Source: Flavobacterium quisquiliarum
GTDB taxonomy: Bacteria > Bacteroidota > Bacteroidia > Flavobacteriales > Flavobacteriaceae
Length of the DNA stretch: 64,000 nucleotides
Assembly (NCBI RefSeq): GCF_019308285.1
Contig: NZ_WWEM01000037.1
Span: forward strand, 62,001 to 126,000
Direction: 5' to 3'
Shown here: positions 17,540 through 26,065 of the stretch, one piece after another
Layout: the number at the start of each line of letters is the position of its first letter
Position numbering within the stretch: position 1 is the first letter of the stretch
Notes under the pieces: generated by a model
Database searches by the model: none
What the model was told of the DNA's origin: nothing
What the model saw: the letters and a program-made list of their open reading frames with translations, nothing else
Made by a program: the position numbers and the translations under genes

Positions 17540-18016
17540 ATGAGAAAAAGAGCGGCAAAGAAAAGACCACTTTTACCGGATCCAAGGTTTAATGACCAAT
17601 TAGTAACGCGTTTTGTGAATAACTTAATGTGGGATGGTAAGAAATCTACAGCTTTTAAAGTATTTTATGATGCAATTGATATCATTGAAACTAAAAAGCA
17701 AAATGATGAGAAAACTTCATTAGAGATCTGGAAAGATGCTTTAACTAACGTTATGCCTCACGTAGAAGTACGTAGCCGTAGAGTTGGTGGAGCTACATTC
17801 CAAATTCCAATGCAGATTCGTCCAGACAGAAAAATTTCTATGGCAATGAAGTGGTTAATACTTTATTCAAGAAGAAGAAATGAAAAATCTATGGCACAAC
17901 GTTTAGCGTCAGAATGTTTAGCTGCTGCTAAAGAAGAAGGTGCTGCGGTTAAGAAAAGAATGGATACTCACAAAATGGCAGAAGCTAATAAAGCATTCTC
18001 TCACTTTAGATTTTAA
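17540..18016 (+). CDS. rpsG: 30S ribosomal protein uS7
   Basis: A 158-residue protein that binds the 3' major domain of 16S rRNA and nucleates head assembly of the small subunit, near the E site. The family features are seen: MRKRAAKKRPLLPDP at the N-terminus, VTRFVNNLMWDGKKSTA, the beta hairpin VEVRSRRVGGATFQIP and the C-terminal helix ending NKAFSHFRF. Second gene of the str operon, 10 bases before fusA. In E. coli S7 represses its own operon; no similar leader was recognised here. Confidence 0.97.
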   Translation: MRKRAAKKRPLLPDPRFNDQLVTRFVNNLMWDGKKSTAFKVFYDAIDIIETKKQNDEKTSLEIWKDALTNVMPHVEVRSRRVGGATFQIPMQIRPDRKISMAMKWLILYSRRRNEKSMAQRLASECLAAAKEEGAAVKKRMDTHKMAEANKAFSHFRF

Positions 18017-18026
18017 TTCGTAAGAA

Positions 18027-20183
18027 ATGGCTAGAGATTTAAAATATACAAGAAATATCGGGATCGCTGCTCACATTGATGCTGGTAAAACAACAACTAC
18101 TGAGCGTATTCTTTTTTATACTGGAAAGTCACACAAAATTGGTGAGGTGCACGATGGTGCTGCAACAATGGACTGGATGGCGCAAGAGCAAGAAAGAGGT
18201 ATTACAATTACATCTGCTGCTACAACTTGTACTTGGAATTTTCCAACTGAGCAAGGTAAAGTTCTTCCAGAATCATTGCCTTACCACTTTAATATTATTG
18301 ATACTCCTGGACACGTTGACTTTACTGTAGAGGTAAACCGTTCTTTACGTGTACTTGATGGTTTGGTTTTCTTATTTAGTGCTGTTGATGGTGTTGAGCC
18401 TCAATCAGAAACTAACTGGAGACTTGCTGATCAATATAGAGTTCCTCGTATGGGATTCGTAAATAAAATGGACCGTCAAGGTGCTAACTTTTTAGCTGTA
18501 TGCGGACAGGTTAAAGATATGTTGAAATCGAATGCGGTTGCAATTACTTTGCCTATTGGTGATGAAGCGGATTTTAAAGGTATTGTTGACTTAGTGAAAA
18601 ATCAAGCTATTGTATGGCATGATGAAACTCAAGGAGCTACTTTTGATATCGTTGATATCCCAGCTGATATGGTTGATGATGTAAAACACTACCGTTCTAT
18701 CCTTATTGAAGAGATTGCAACTTATGATGAGAATCTTTTGGATAAATACATGGAAGATGAAAACTCTATTACAGAGGAAGAAATCAACAATGCATTAAGA
18801 GCGGCTACAATTGATATGGCAATCATTCCTATGCTTGCTGGTTCTTCTTTCAAAAACAAAGGAGTTCAGTTTATGTTAGATGCTGTTTGTAAGTATTTAC
18901 CATCTCCATTGGATAAAGAAGGTATTGAAGGAATTCACCCTGATGATGCTGAATTATTAGAAGAAGATCAAACTAAAATCTTACGTCGTCCAGATGTAAA
19001 AGAGCCGTTTGCTGCTTTGGCATTTAAAATTGCTACTGATCCATTCGTAGGTCGTTTAGCTTTCTTCCGTGCTTATTCTGGACGTTTAGATGCTGGTTCT
19101 TACGTTTTAAATACTCGTTCTGGTAACAAAGAGAGAATCTCTCGTATTTACCAAATGCACGCTAACAAACAAAATCCAATCGAATATATTGAGGCTGGAG
19201 ATATTGGAGCTGCTGTAGGATTTAAAGATATCAAAACTGGAGATACACTTTGTGATGAAAAGAATCCAATTATTTTGGAGTCTATGAAATTCCCAGAGCC
19301 TGTAATTGGTATTGCTATCGAGCCTAAAACTAAAGCTGACGTAGATAAAATGGGTATGGCTTTGGCTAAATTAGCTGAAGAAGATCCAACATTTACTGTA
19401 AGAACTGATGAGGCTTCAGGTCAAACTATTATTTCTGGTATGGGTGAGCTTCACTTAGATATCTTAGTTGATCGTATGAAACGTGAGTTTAAGGTAGAGG
19501 TTAATCAAGGTGAGCCACAAGTAGAGTACAAAGAGGCGTTTACTAAATCTGCTCAACATAGAGAAACTTACAAAAAACAATCTGGAGGTCGTGGTAAATT
19601 CGGTGATATCGTATTTAGAATCGAGCCTGCTGATGAGGTTGATGGTAAAGTTCCAGTTGGATTGCAATTCGTAAATGAGGTAAAAGGTGGTAACGTACCA
19701 AAAGAGTATATTCCTGCTGTTGAAAAAGGTTTCCGTGAGGCTATGAAAACAGGTCCGTTAGCTGGGTATGCTGTTGATAGTTTGAAAGTAACTTTATTAG
19801 ATGGATCTTTCCACCCTGTGGATTCTGATGCTCTTTCTTTTGAATTAGCTGCTAGAATGGGTTATAAAGAGTCAGGACGTGCTGCTGGAGCTGTTATTCT
19901 TGAGCCAATCATGAAAATCGAAGTTATTACTCCAGAAGAAAATATGGGTGATATCGTTGGTGACTTGAACCGTCGTAGAGGTCAGGTAAATGATATGGGT
20001 GATAGAAATGGTGCTAAAACTATTAAAGCTGATGTGCCTTTATCAGAAATGTTTGGTTATGTAACTACATTAAGAACATTATCTTCTGGTAGAGCAACTT
20101 CAACAATGGAGTTTTCTCACTATGCAGAAACACCTTCTAATATTTCAGAAGAGGTAATCAAAAAAGCAAAAGGTAACGCTTAA
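18027..20183 (+). CDS. fusA: Elongation factor G
   Basis: A 718-residue translocase GTPase. Domain I carries G1 AHIDAGKTTTTERIL, G2 RGITITSAATT, G3 DTPGHVDFT, and G4 NKMD. Domain II follows at about 310-410, domain III holds SGMGELHLDILVDRMKREF, domain IV starts with the QSGGRGKFGDIVF segment that reaches the decoding centre, and domain V ends in TMEFSHYAETP. Full length, with the canonical EF-G domain order rather than that of RF3 or TetM. It catalyses movement of tRNA and mRNA after peptide bond formation. No tuf gene follows, unlike in proteobacteria; rpsJ is next after 10 bases. Confidence 0.97.
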   Translation: MARDLKYTRNIGIAAHIDAGKTTTTERILFYTGKSHKIGEVHDGAATMDWMAQEQERGITITSAATTCTWNFPTEQGKVLPESLPYHFNIIDTPGHVDFTVEVNRSLRVLDGLVFLFSAVDGVEPQSETNWRLADQYRVPRMGFVNKMDRQGANFLAVCGQVKDMLKSNAVAITLPIGDEADFKGIVDLVKNQAIVWHDETQGATFDIVDIPADMVDDVKHYRSILIEEIATYDENLLDKYMEDENSITEEEINNALRAATIDMAIIPMLAGSSFKNKGVQFMLDAVCKYLPSPLDKEGIEGIHPDDAELLEEDQTKILRRPDVKEPFAALAFKIATDPFVGRLAFFRAYSGRLDAGSYVLNTRSGNKERISRIYQMHANKQNPIEYIEAGDIGAAVGFKDIKTGDTLCDEKNPIILESMKFPEPVIGIAIEPKTKADVDKMGMALAKLAEEDPTFTVRTDEASGQTIISGMGELHLDILVDRMKREFKVEVNQGEPQVEYKEAFTKSAQHRETYKKQSGGRGKFGDIVFRIEPADEVDGKVPVGLQFVNEVKGGNVPKEYIPAVEKGFREAMKTGPLAGYAVDSLKVTLLDGSFHPVDSDALSFELAARMGYKESGRAAGAVILEPIMKIEVITPEENMGDIVGDLNRRRGQVNDMGDRNGAKTIKADVPLSEMFGYVTTLRTLSSGRATSTMEFSHYAETPSNISEEVIKKAKGNA

Positions 20184-20193
20184 TTTTAAGAAA

Positions 20194-20499
20194 ATGAGTC
20201 AAAAAATCAGAATAAAACTAAAATCTTACGATCACATGTTGGTAGATAAATCTGCTGAAAAGATCGTAAAAACAGTAAAAACTACTGGAGCAGTTGTAAC
20301 AGGTCCTATTCCGTTGCCAACTCACAAAAAACTTTTCACTGTATTACGTTCTCCGCACGTTAACAAAAAAGCGAGAGAGCAATTTGAAGTAATGTCATAC
20401 AAGAGATTGATTGATATTTATTCATCTTCATCTAAAACAATTGATGCTTTAATGAAGCTTGAATTGCCAAGTGGTGTTGAAGTAGAGATAAAAGTATAA
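20194..20499 (+). CDS. rpsJ: 30S ribosomal protein uS10 (NusE)
   Basis: A 101-residue head protein of the small subunit, which also serves as NusE in transcription antitermination with NusB and NusG. The start MSQKIRIKLKSYDHMLVD, the GPIPLPTHKKLFTVLRSPHVNKKAREQFE loop and the end LMKLELPSGVEVEIKV are standard. Here it ends the str operon: a strong terminator follows and rplC starts from a separate promoter 409 bases away. Confidence 0.97.
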   Translation: MSQKIRIKLKSYDHMLVDKSAEKIVKTVKTTGAVVTGPIPLPTHKKLFTVLRSPHVNKKAREQFEVMSYKRLIDIYSSSSKTIDALMKLELPSGVEVEIKV

Positions 20500-20521
20500 T
20501 TTTTTTATATTTTTTTTATAT

Positions 20522-20554
20522 AAAAAGCGAGGCAGAAATGTCTCGCTTTTTTTT
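20522..20554 (+). terminator. Intrinsic terminator after rpsJ
   Basis: AAAAAGCGAG (20522-20531) pairs with CTCGCTTTTT (20542-20551), followed by further T. It closes the str operon 22 bases after rpsJ. Confidence 0.88.
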
Positions 20555-20807
20555 GTTTTTTAAAGATGATTTTTAGTCTATGGTTTTTTGGTGTTTTGGT
20601 GTTTTGTGAATTTTGTATTTTTTGTGTAAAGTCCTTTGTTTTAAGGTGATTCGGAGGTTTTTTGTTTTGTGTTTATTATGTAATTGTTAAGTTAGAATTG
20701 CTTAAGGAATTGGGGGGGGATTTTTAAATTTCAAGATTTGAATAGTTGTTTTTGATACTATTTTGACGCTTGGATTTTGATAATGAGCGATTTAATTTTT
20801 GTAACTG

Positions 20808-20839
20808 TTTGGTATATTCAATTTTAATGTCTACTTTTG
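20808..20839 (+). promoter_or_regulatory. Promoter of the S10/spc operon (rplC)
   Basis: TTTG (20808-20811), 20 bases, then TACTTTTG (20832-20839). The predicted start is near 20844, giving a leader of about 65 bases before the rplC ATG. Confidence 0.75.
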
Positions 20840-20840
20840 C

Positions 20841-20884
20841 ACTCCCTGTTTGGAAATTTGTGTGATTTTCAAATTGAAGGGAGT
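20841..20884 (+). promoter_or_regulatory. Hairpin in the rplC leader
   Basis: ACTCCCT (20841-20847) pairs with AGGGAGT (20878-20884); inside, AATTTG (20855-20860) pairs with CAAATT (20870-20875). The stem begins at the predicted transcript start and is followed by TTTTAG, so it could act as a weak attenuator or a ribosomal-protein binding site. Function is inferred. Confidence 0.5.
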
Positions 20885-20908
20885 TTTAGTAATTAATAAT
20901 TAATATTT

Positions 20909-21526
20909 ATGTCTGGGTTAATTGGTAAGAAAATCGGCATGACTAGTATTTTTGACGAAAACGGGAAAAACATTCCTTGTACAGTAATCGAAGCTGGTCC
21001 ATGCGTTGTTACCCAAGTCAGAACCAACGAGGTTGACGGGTATGAAGCGTTGCAACTTGGTTTCGATGACAAAAACGAGAAACATTCTACTAAAGCGGCT
21101 TTAGGTCACTTTAAAAAAGCTGGAACTGTTGCTAAGAAAAAAGTCGTTGAATTCCAAGATTTTGCAACTGAACAAAAATTAGGAGATCTTATTGATGTTT
21201 CTATTTTTGAAGAAGGAGAATTTGTAGATGTACAAGGTGTGTCTAAAGGTAAAGGTTTCCAAGGTGTTGTTAAACGTCACGGTTTTGGTGGTGTTGGACA
21301 AGCTACTCATGGTCAGCACAACCGTTTAAGAGCGCCAGGTTCTGTAGGAGCTTCTTCTTATCCATCTAGAGTATTCAAAGGAATGCGTATGGCTGGAAGA
21401 ATGGGAGGAGAAAATGTAAAAGTTCAAAACCTTAGAGTTTTAAAAGTGGTTGCTGAAAAGAACCTACTTGTTGTTAAAGGATGTGTTCCTGGTCACAAAA
21501 ACTCTTATGTAATCATTCAGAAGTAA
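20909..21526 (+). CDS. rplC: 50S ribosomal protein uL3
   Basis: A 205-residue protein that initiates assembly of the large subunit and reaches the peptidyl transferase centre with a long loop. The signatures are MSGLIGKKIGMTSIFDENG, KGKGFQGVVKRHGFGG and HGQHNRLRAPGSVGASSYPSRV, the last holding the Gln that is methylated in some bacteria, and the end GHKNSYVIIQK. First gene of its transcript. Its stop overlaps the rplD start (TAATG at 21524-21528), implying coupled translation. Confidence 0.97.
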   Translation: MSGLIGKKIGMTSIFDENGKNIPCTVIEAGPCVVTQVRTNEVDGYEALQLGFDDKNEKHSTKAALGHFKKAGTVAKKKVVEFQDFATEQKLGDLIDVSIFEEGEFVDVQGVSKGKGFQGVVKRHGFGGVGQATHGQHNRLRAPGSVGASSYPSRVFKGMRMAGRMGGENVKVQNLRVLKVVAEKNLLVVKGCVPGHKNSYVIIQK

Positions 21527-22155
21527 TGGAAGTAAAAGTATTAGATTTCAACGGAAAAGATACTGGTAGAAAAGTTCAACTTTCTGATTCAGTATTTGCA
21601 ATTGAGCCAAACAAGCATGCGGTATATCTTGATGTTAAGCAATATCTTGCTAATCAAAGACAAGGTACTCATAAAGCTAAAGAAAGAGCTGAAGTAACTG
21701 GAAGTACTCGTAAGATTAAAAAACAAAAAGGAACTGGTACTGCGCGTGCAGGAAGTGTTAAGAATCCTTTGTTTAAAGGTGGTGGAACGGTTTTTGGACC
21801 AAGACCTAGAAGTTATTCATTCAAATTGAATAAAAATTTAAAGAGATTAGCTAGAAAATCAGCTTTCTCTATTAAAGCAAAAGAGTCAAATATTGTAGTT
21901 CTTGAGGACTTTAATTTTGAAACACCAAACACTAAAAATTTCATTAACGTTTTGAAAGCTTTAGGGTTAGAGAATAAAAAATCTTTATTCGTGTTGGGTG
22001 AGTCAAATAAAAACGTATATTTGTCGTCACGTAATTTAAAGGCTTCAAATGTCGTAACTAGCTCAGAATTAAGCACTTACGCAATATTAAACGCTAATAA
22101 TTTAGTGCTTTTAGAAGGTTCTTTAGAGTTAATTGAAGAAAATTTAAGTAAATAA
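21526..22155 (+). CDS. rplD: 50S ribosomal protein uL4
   Basis: A 209-residue large-subunit protein with a loop lining the peptide exit tunnel (QRQGTHKAKERAEVTGSTRKIKKQKGTGTARAGS, then FGPRPRSYSFKLNKN). The start is the ATG at 21526 that overlaps the rplC stop: the protein then begins MEVKVLDFNGK as in homologues. The longer frame from 21481 would reuse the end of rplC and is rejected. In E. coli L4 represses the S10 operon; the hairpin before rplC is a candidate target, unproven. Confidence 0.95.
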   Translation: MEVKVLDFNGKDTGRKVQLSDSVFAIEPNKHAVYLDVKQYLANQRQGTHKAKERAEVTGSTRKIKKQKGTGTARAGSVKNPLFKGGGTVFGPRPRSYSFKLNKNLKRLARKSAFSIKAKESNIVVLEDFNFETPNTKNFINVLKALGLENKKSLFVLGESNKNVYLSSRNLKASNVVTSSELSTYAILNANNLVLLEGSLELIEENLSK

Positions 22156-22162
22156 TAGGAAT

Positions 22163-22453
22163 ATGAGCATCATTATTAGACCTATAGTAACGGAAAAAGT
22201 AACCAAAGAAAGTGAAGTTCTAAACCGCTTCGGATTCGTTGTTGACAAAAAAGCAAACAAAGTTGAGATTAAGAAAGCTGTTGAAGCTGCTTATGGAGTA
22301 ACTATCGTTTCTGTTAATACAATGAATGTGAGACCAGATAGATCTACTAAATACACTAAAAGTGGTTTAATCAGTGGAAAGACAAATGCATATAAAAAAG
22401 CAATTGTTCAAGTACAAGAAGGAGAAACAATTGATTTTTACAACAATATCTAA
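22163..22453 (+). CDS. rplW: 50S ribosomal protein uL23
   Basis: A 96-residue protein at the exit of the peptide tunnel, where trigger factor and SRP dock. It shows IIRPIVTEKVTKESE at the N-terminus, VEIKKAVEAAYGVTIVSVNTMN in the middle and the basic segment TKYTKSGLISGKTNAYKKAIVQV. Normal length. It lies 7 bases after rplD and 9 before rplB in the S10 operon. Confidence 0.96.
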   Translation: MSIIIRPIVTEKVTKESEVLNRFGFVVDKKANKVEIKKAVEAAYGVTIVSVNTMNVRPDRSTKYTKSGLISGKTNAYKKAIVQVQEGETIDFYNNI

Positions 22454-22462
22454 GATAGAAAA

Positions 22463-23287
22463 ATGTCAGTAAGAAAATTAAAACCTATTACCCCAGGTCA
22501 GCGATTTAGAGTTGTGAATGGTTATGACGCCATTACAACTGATAAGCCGGAACGCTCTTTGATAGCGCCGATAAAAAACTCTGGAGGTAGAAATAGTCAA
22601 GGAAAGATGACCATGCGTTATACGGGTGGTGGTCACAAGCAGAGATATCGTATTATCGATTTCAAAAGAACTAAAGATGGAATTCCAGCTACAGTGAAAT
22701 CAATTGAATACGATCCAAATCGTACTGCGTTTATTGCTTTATTAGCTTATGCTGATGGAGAGAAAACTTATATTATCGCTCAAAATGGATTGAAAGTTGG
22801 TCAGAAATTAGTTTCTGGACCAGAATCTCAACCAGAGATTGGTAATACTTTACCTTTAAGCAGAATTCCTCTTGGAACTGTTATATCTTGTATTGAGTTA
22901 CGTCCAGGACAAGGAGCTGTTATTGCTCGTTCAGCTGGAACTTTTGCTCAGTTAATGGCAAGAGACGGGAAATATGCAACAATTAAAATGCCATCTGGAG
23001 AGACAAGATTAATCTTGTTGACATGTTCGGCTACAATTGGAGCTGTTTCTAACTCTGACCATCAATTAGTTGTATCTGGAAAAGCAGGTAGAACAAGATG
23101 GTTAGGAAGAAGACCTAGAACTAGACCAGTAGCGATGAACCCAGTTGATCACCCTATGGGAGGTGGTGAAGGACGTTCTTCTGGAGGGCACCCACGTTCA
23201 AGAAACGGATTGCCAGCTAAAGGTTACAGAACTCGTTCTAAGAAAAACCCGAGTAACAAGTATATCGTAGAACGTAGAAAGAAATAA
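22463..23287 (+). CDS. rplB: 50S ribosomal protein uL2
   Basis: A 274-residue protein needed for subunit association and peptidyl transfer. The SH3-like and OB-like domains (about 60-200) are followed by the functional loop with His in NPVDHPMGGGEGRSSGGHP and the basic tail KGYRTRSKKNPSNKYIVERRKK. Full length. Fourth gene of the S10 operon, 6 bases before rpsS. Confidence 0.97.
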   Translation: MSVRKLKPITPGQRFRVVNGYDAITTDKPERSLIAPIKNSGGRNSQGKMTMRYTGGGHKQRYRIIDFKRTKDGIPATVKSIEYDPNRTAFIALLAYADGEKTYIIAQNGLKVGQKLVSGPESQPEIGNTLPLSRIPLGTVISCIELRPGQGAVIARSAGTFAQLMARDGKYATIKMPSGETRLILLTCSATIGAVSNSDHQLVVSGKAGRTRWLGRRPRTRPVAMNPVDHPMGGGEGRSSGGHPRSRNGLPAKGYRTRSKKNPSNKYIVERRKK

Positions 23288-23293
23288 TAAGAT

Positions 23294-23572
23294 ATGGCAC
23301 GTTCATTAAAAAAAGGACCTTTCGTTCATTATAAATTAGACAAGAAAGTTCAAGAAAACGTAGAAAGTGGTAAAAATGCAGTTGTTAAGACTTGGTCTAG
23401 AGCTTCAATGATTACTCCAGATTTCGTTGGACAAACTATCGCAGTTCATAACGGTCGTCAATTTGTACCAGTTTACGTAACAGAAAACATGGTAGGTCAC
23501 AAATTAGGAGAGTTTTCACCAACTAGATCTTTTAGAGGTCATGCTGGAGCAAAAAATAAAGGTAAAAAATAA
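23294..23572 (+). CDS. rpsS: 30S ribosomal protein uS19
   Basis: A 92-residue protein of the small-subunit head that forms a complex with S13 and touches the A-site tRNA region. The signatures are MARSLKKGPFVHYKLDKKV, VKTWSRASMITPDFVGQTIAVHNG, and the end GEFSPTRSFRGHAGAKNKGKK. Normal length, in the standard rplB-rpsS-rplV order. Confidence 0.97.
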   Translation: MARSLKKGPFVHYKLDKKVQENVESGKNAVVKTWSRASMITPDFVGQTIAVHNGRQFVPVYVTENMVGHKLGEFSPTRSFRGHAGAKNKGKK

Positions 23573-23578
23573 GAAGCA

Positions 23579-23992
23579 ATGGGAGTTCGTAAAAGAGAAA
23601 CAGCAGATGCGAGAAAAGAGGCTAATAAGTCTATTGCTTTCGCAAAATTGAATAACTGCCCTACTTCACCTAGAAAAATGCGCTTAGTAGCGGACTTGGT
23701 AAGAGGTCAGAAGGTAGAAAGAGCACTTAACATTTTAAGATTCAGTTCTAAAGAAGCTTCAAGAAAATTAGAAAAACTATTATTATCTGCAATCAACAAC
23801 TGGGAGCAAAAAAATAGTGAAGGTAATTTAGAAGAAGCTGGATTATTTGTTAAAGAGATCAGAGTAGATGGTGGAATGATGTTGAAAAGACTTCGTCCAG
23901 CTCCACAAGGTCGTGCACACAGAATCAGAAAACGTTCTAATCACGTAACAATCGTGCTTGGAGCTATCAATAACACACAAAGCAATTCTTAA
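23579..23992 (+). CDS. rplV: 50S ribosomal protein uL22
   Basis: A 137-residue protein whose extended beta hairpin lines the nascent peptide tunnel. It shows NNCPTSPRKMRLVADLVRG, ALNILRFSSKEASRKLEKLLLSAI, the hairpin VDGGMMLKRLRPAPQGRAHRIRKRSNHVTI, and ends after IVLGAINNTQSNS. The N-terminal 15 residues (MGVRKRETADARKEA) are an extension typical of this phylum. It is 5 bases upstream of rpsC. Confidence 0.96.
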   Translation: MGVRKRETADARKEANKSIAFAKLNNCPTSPRKMRLVADLVRGQKVERALNILRFSSKEASRKLEKLLLSAINNWEQKNSEGNLEEAGLFVKEIRVDGGMMLKRLRPAPQGRAHRIRKRSNHVTIVLGAINNTQSNS

Positions 23993-23997
23993 GCAGC

Positions 23998-24756
23998 ATG
24001 GGACAAAAGACAAATCCAATTGGAAATAGACTTGGTATCATCAGAGGATGGGACTCAAACTGGTATGGTGGAAATGATTACGGTGATAAATTAGCCGAAG
24101 ATCACAAAATCAGAAAGTATATCCATGCTCGTTTATCAAAAGCTAGTGTATCAAAAGTAATCATCGAGAGAACTTTAAAACTTGTAACCGTTACTATCAC
24201 TACTGCTAGACCTGGTATCATTATCGGAAAAGGTGGACAAGAGGTAGACAAGTTAAAAGAAGAACTTAAGAAAGTTACTGACAAAGAGGTTCAAATCAAC
24301 ATCTTTGAAATCAAAAGACCTGAGTTAGATGCTTATCTTGTGGCGACAAGCATCGCTCGTCAAATCGAAAGCCGTATTTCTTACAGACGTGCAATCAAAA
24401 TGGCTATTGCTGCTTCTATGCGTATGAACGCTGAAGGTATCAAAGTTTTGATTTCTGGTCGTTTGAATGGTGCTGAGATGGCGCGTTCAGAAGGTTTCAA
24501 AGAAGGTAGAATTCCTCTATCAACTTTCAGAGCTGACATTGATTATGCTCTTGCTGAAGCTCATACTACTTATGGTAGAATGGGAATTAAAGTATGGATC
24601 ATGAAAGGTGAGGTTTACGGTAAGAGAGAACTTTCTCCACTTGCTGGAATGGATAAAAAACAATCTGGTACAGGTGGTGGAAAAGGTGGAGATGCTCCTA
24701 GAGGCAAATCTAACTTTAACAAAGGTGGAAAACCAGACGCTCGTAAAAGAAAGTAA
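23998..24756 (+). CDS. rpsC: 30S ribosomal protein uS3
   Basis: A 252-residue protein at the mRNA entry site with helicase-like function there. The N-terminal KH domain has IIIGKGGQEVDKLKEEL; the C-terminal domain includes AIKMAIAASMRMNAEGIKVLISGRLNGAEMARSE and AHTTYGRMGIKVWIMKGEV. It is somewhat longer than the E. coli protein because of a Gly/Lys/Arg-rich tail after residue 220 (GTGGGKGGDAPRGKSNFNKGG). Located between rplV and rplP. Confidence 0.97.
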   Translation: MGQKTNPIGNRLGIIRGWDSNWYGGNDYGDKLAEDHKIRKYIHARLSKASVSKVIIERTLKLVTVTITTARPGIIIGKGGQEVDKLKEELKKVTDKEVQINIFEIKRPELDAYLVATSIARQIESRISYRRAIKMAIAASMRMNAEGIKVLISGRLNGAEMARSEGFKEGRIPLSTFRADIDYALAEAHTTYGRMGIKVWIMKGEVYGKRELSPLAGMDKKQSGTGGGKGGDAPRGKSNFNKGGKPDARKRK

Positions 24757-24775
24757 ATTTTTAAACTAAAGAAAA

Positions 24776-25201
24776 ATGTTACAGCCTAAAAGAACAAAAT
24801 ACCGTAAGGTACAAAAAGGTAGAATGAAAGGTAACTCTCAAAGAGGGCATGAACTTTCAAATGGAATGTTTGGTATTAAATCTGTACATGAAGATGGAAT
24901 GTTCTTAACTTCTCGTCAAATCGAAGCTGCGCGTATCGCTGCAACTCGTTATATGAAAAGAGAGGGACAATTATGGATTAAAATTTTCCCAGACAAACCT
25001 ATTACTAAGAAACCTCTTGAAGTACGTATGGGTAAAGGTAAAGGAGCAGTTGAGTATTGGGCTGCTGTTGTTAAACCAGGAAGAATTATGTTTGAAGTTG
25101 GAGGAGTTCCATTGTCAGTTGCAAAAGAGGCTTTACGTCTTGCAGCTCAAAAACTTCCAGTAAAAACTAAGTTCGTCGTTGCTAGAGATTTCGAAGCATA
25201 A
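24776..25201 (+). CDS. rplP: 50S ribosomal protein uL16
   Basis: A 141-residue late-assembly protein that helps position tRNA at the A and P sites. It begins MLQPKRTKYRKVQKGRMKGNS and contains LTSRQIEAARIAATRYMKREGQLWI, the MGKGKGAVEYWAAVVKPGRI loop that reaches the peptidyl transferase centre, and the end LPVKTKFVVARDF. Normal length. It is followed by rpmC after 12 bases. Confidence 0.97.
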   Translation: MLQPKRTKYRKVQKGRMKGNSQRGHELSNGMFGIKSVHEDGMFLTSRQIEAARIAATRYMKREGQLWIKIFPDKPITKKPLEVRMGKGKGAVEYWAAVVKPGRIMFEVGGVPLSVAKEALRLAAQKLPVKTKFVVARDFEA

Positions 25202-25213
25202 TTTATATTTATT

Positions 25214-25405
25214 ATGAAACAATCAGAAATAAAAGATCTTTCTGCAGCGGAGTTGCAAGAAAAGCTTAGTCAAACTAAGAAAGTATATGCTGACCTAAAA
25301 ATGGCTCACGCAATCTCTCCAATTGCTAACCCACTTCAAATTAGAAGCGTTAGAAGAACAGTTGCAAGATTAGCTACAGAGTTAACTAAAAGAGAGTTAC
25401 AATAA
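25214..25405 (+). CDS. rpmC: 50S ribosomal protein uL29
   Basis: A 63-residue, two-helix protein near the tunnel exit. It shows MKQSEIKDLSAAELQEKL, then LKMAHAISPIANPLQIRSVRRTVARLATEL and a short basic end, typical of bacterial L29. It stands in the universal rplP-rpmC-rpsQ order, with 17 bases to rpsQ. Confidence 0.95.
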   Translation: MKQSEIKDLSAAELQEKLSQTKKVYADLKMAHAISPIANPLQIRSVRRTVARLATELTKRELQ

Positions 25406-25422
25406 TTGTATTCTGCTGAAAG

Positions 25423-25683
25423 ATGGAAGAAAAAAGAAATTTAAGAAAAGAAAGAATAGGTGTTGTTACTTCAAATAAGATGGATAAATCTATCGTTATT
25501 TCAGAAGTAAGAAAAGTAAAACACCCATTATACGGTAAGTTCGTGTTGAAAACTAAGAAATATGTTGCACACGACGAAACAAACGACTGTAACATTGGTG
25601 ATACTGTAAGAATTAGCGAAACGCGTCCTTTAAGTAAAACAAAATGTTGGAGATTAGTTGAAATCTTAGAAAGAGCTAAATAA
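25423..25683 (+). CDS. rpsQ: 30S ribosomal protein uS17
   Basis: An 86-residue OB-fold protein that binds the 5' domain of 16S rRNA early in assembly. The signatures are RNLRKERIGVVTSNKMDKSIVI, KHPLYGKFVLKTKKYVAHDE, and NIGDTVRISETRPLSKTKCWRLVEIL. The first residues MEEK form a short acidic start. Two bases separate its stop from the rplN ATG. Confidence 0.96.
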   Translation: MEEKRNLRKERIGVVTSNKMDKSIVISEVRKVKHPLYGKFVLKTKKYVAHDETNDCNIGDTVRISETRPLSKTKCWRLVEILERAK

Positions 25684-25685
25684 TT

Positions 25686-26054
25686 ATGGTACAACAAGAA
25701 TCAAGACTAAAAGTAGCAGATAACACGGGAGCTAAAGAAGTTTTAACTATTCGTGTTTTAGGAGGTACTAAAAGAAGATATGCCTCTGTTGGTGACAAAA
25801 TTGTAGTTTCTATCAAAGATGCAACTCCAAACGGAAACGTTAAAAAAGGAGCTGTTTCAACTGCAGTTGTTGTACGTACTAAAAAAGAAGTGAGAAGAGC
25901 TGATGGTTCTTATATCCGTTTCGATGACAATGCATGTGTTCTTTTGAACGCTGCAGGAGAAATGAGAGGAACACGTGTTTTTGGTCCGGTAGCAAGAGAA
26001 CTTCGTGAAAAACAATTCATGAAAATTGTATCATTAGCACCAGAAGTGCTTTAA
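25686..26054 (+). CDS. rplN: 50S ribosomal protein uL14
   Basis: A 122-residue protein at the subunit interface where RsfS binds. It begins MVQQESRLKVADNTGAKEVLTIRVLGG and contains KKGAVSTAVVVRTKKEVRRADGSYIRFDDNACVLL, GEMRGTRVFGPVARELREKQFMKIVSLAPEVL. Exactly the common length. First gene of the classical spc segment. Confidence 0.97.
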   Translation: MVQQESRLKVADNTGAKEVLTIRVLGGTKRRYASVGDKIVVSIKDATPNGNVKKGAVSTAVVVRTKKEVRRADGSYIRFDDNACVLLNAAGEMRGTRVFGPVARELREKQFMKIVSLAPEVL

Positions 26055-26065
26055 TTCGTTTTAAG

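Larger units (their letters stand above)
20500..20908. other. Non-coding spacer between rpsJ and rplC
   Basis: 409 bases without a gene. In order it holds the rpsJ terminator (20522-20554), a G/T-rich stretch with a tandem TTTTGGTGT repeat (about 20585-20605), a run of eight G (20712-20719), the rplC promoter (20808-20839) and a hairpin in the rplC leader (20841-20884). Confidence 0.8.

Noticed and set aside
20712..20719. Run of eight G upstream of rplC as a phase-variable promoter spacer
   Set aside because: It lies about 90 bases upstream of the -33 element, not between promoter elements.
21481..21525. Longer rplD start
   Set aside because: It overlaps the conserved end of rplC in another frame; the ATG at 21526 overlapping the rplC stop gives the normal uL4 N-terminus.
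25386..25697. 103-codon minus-strand frame opposite rpsQ
   Set aside because: Antisense shadow of rpsQ; no start signal or neighbour on that strand.
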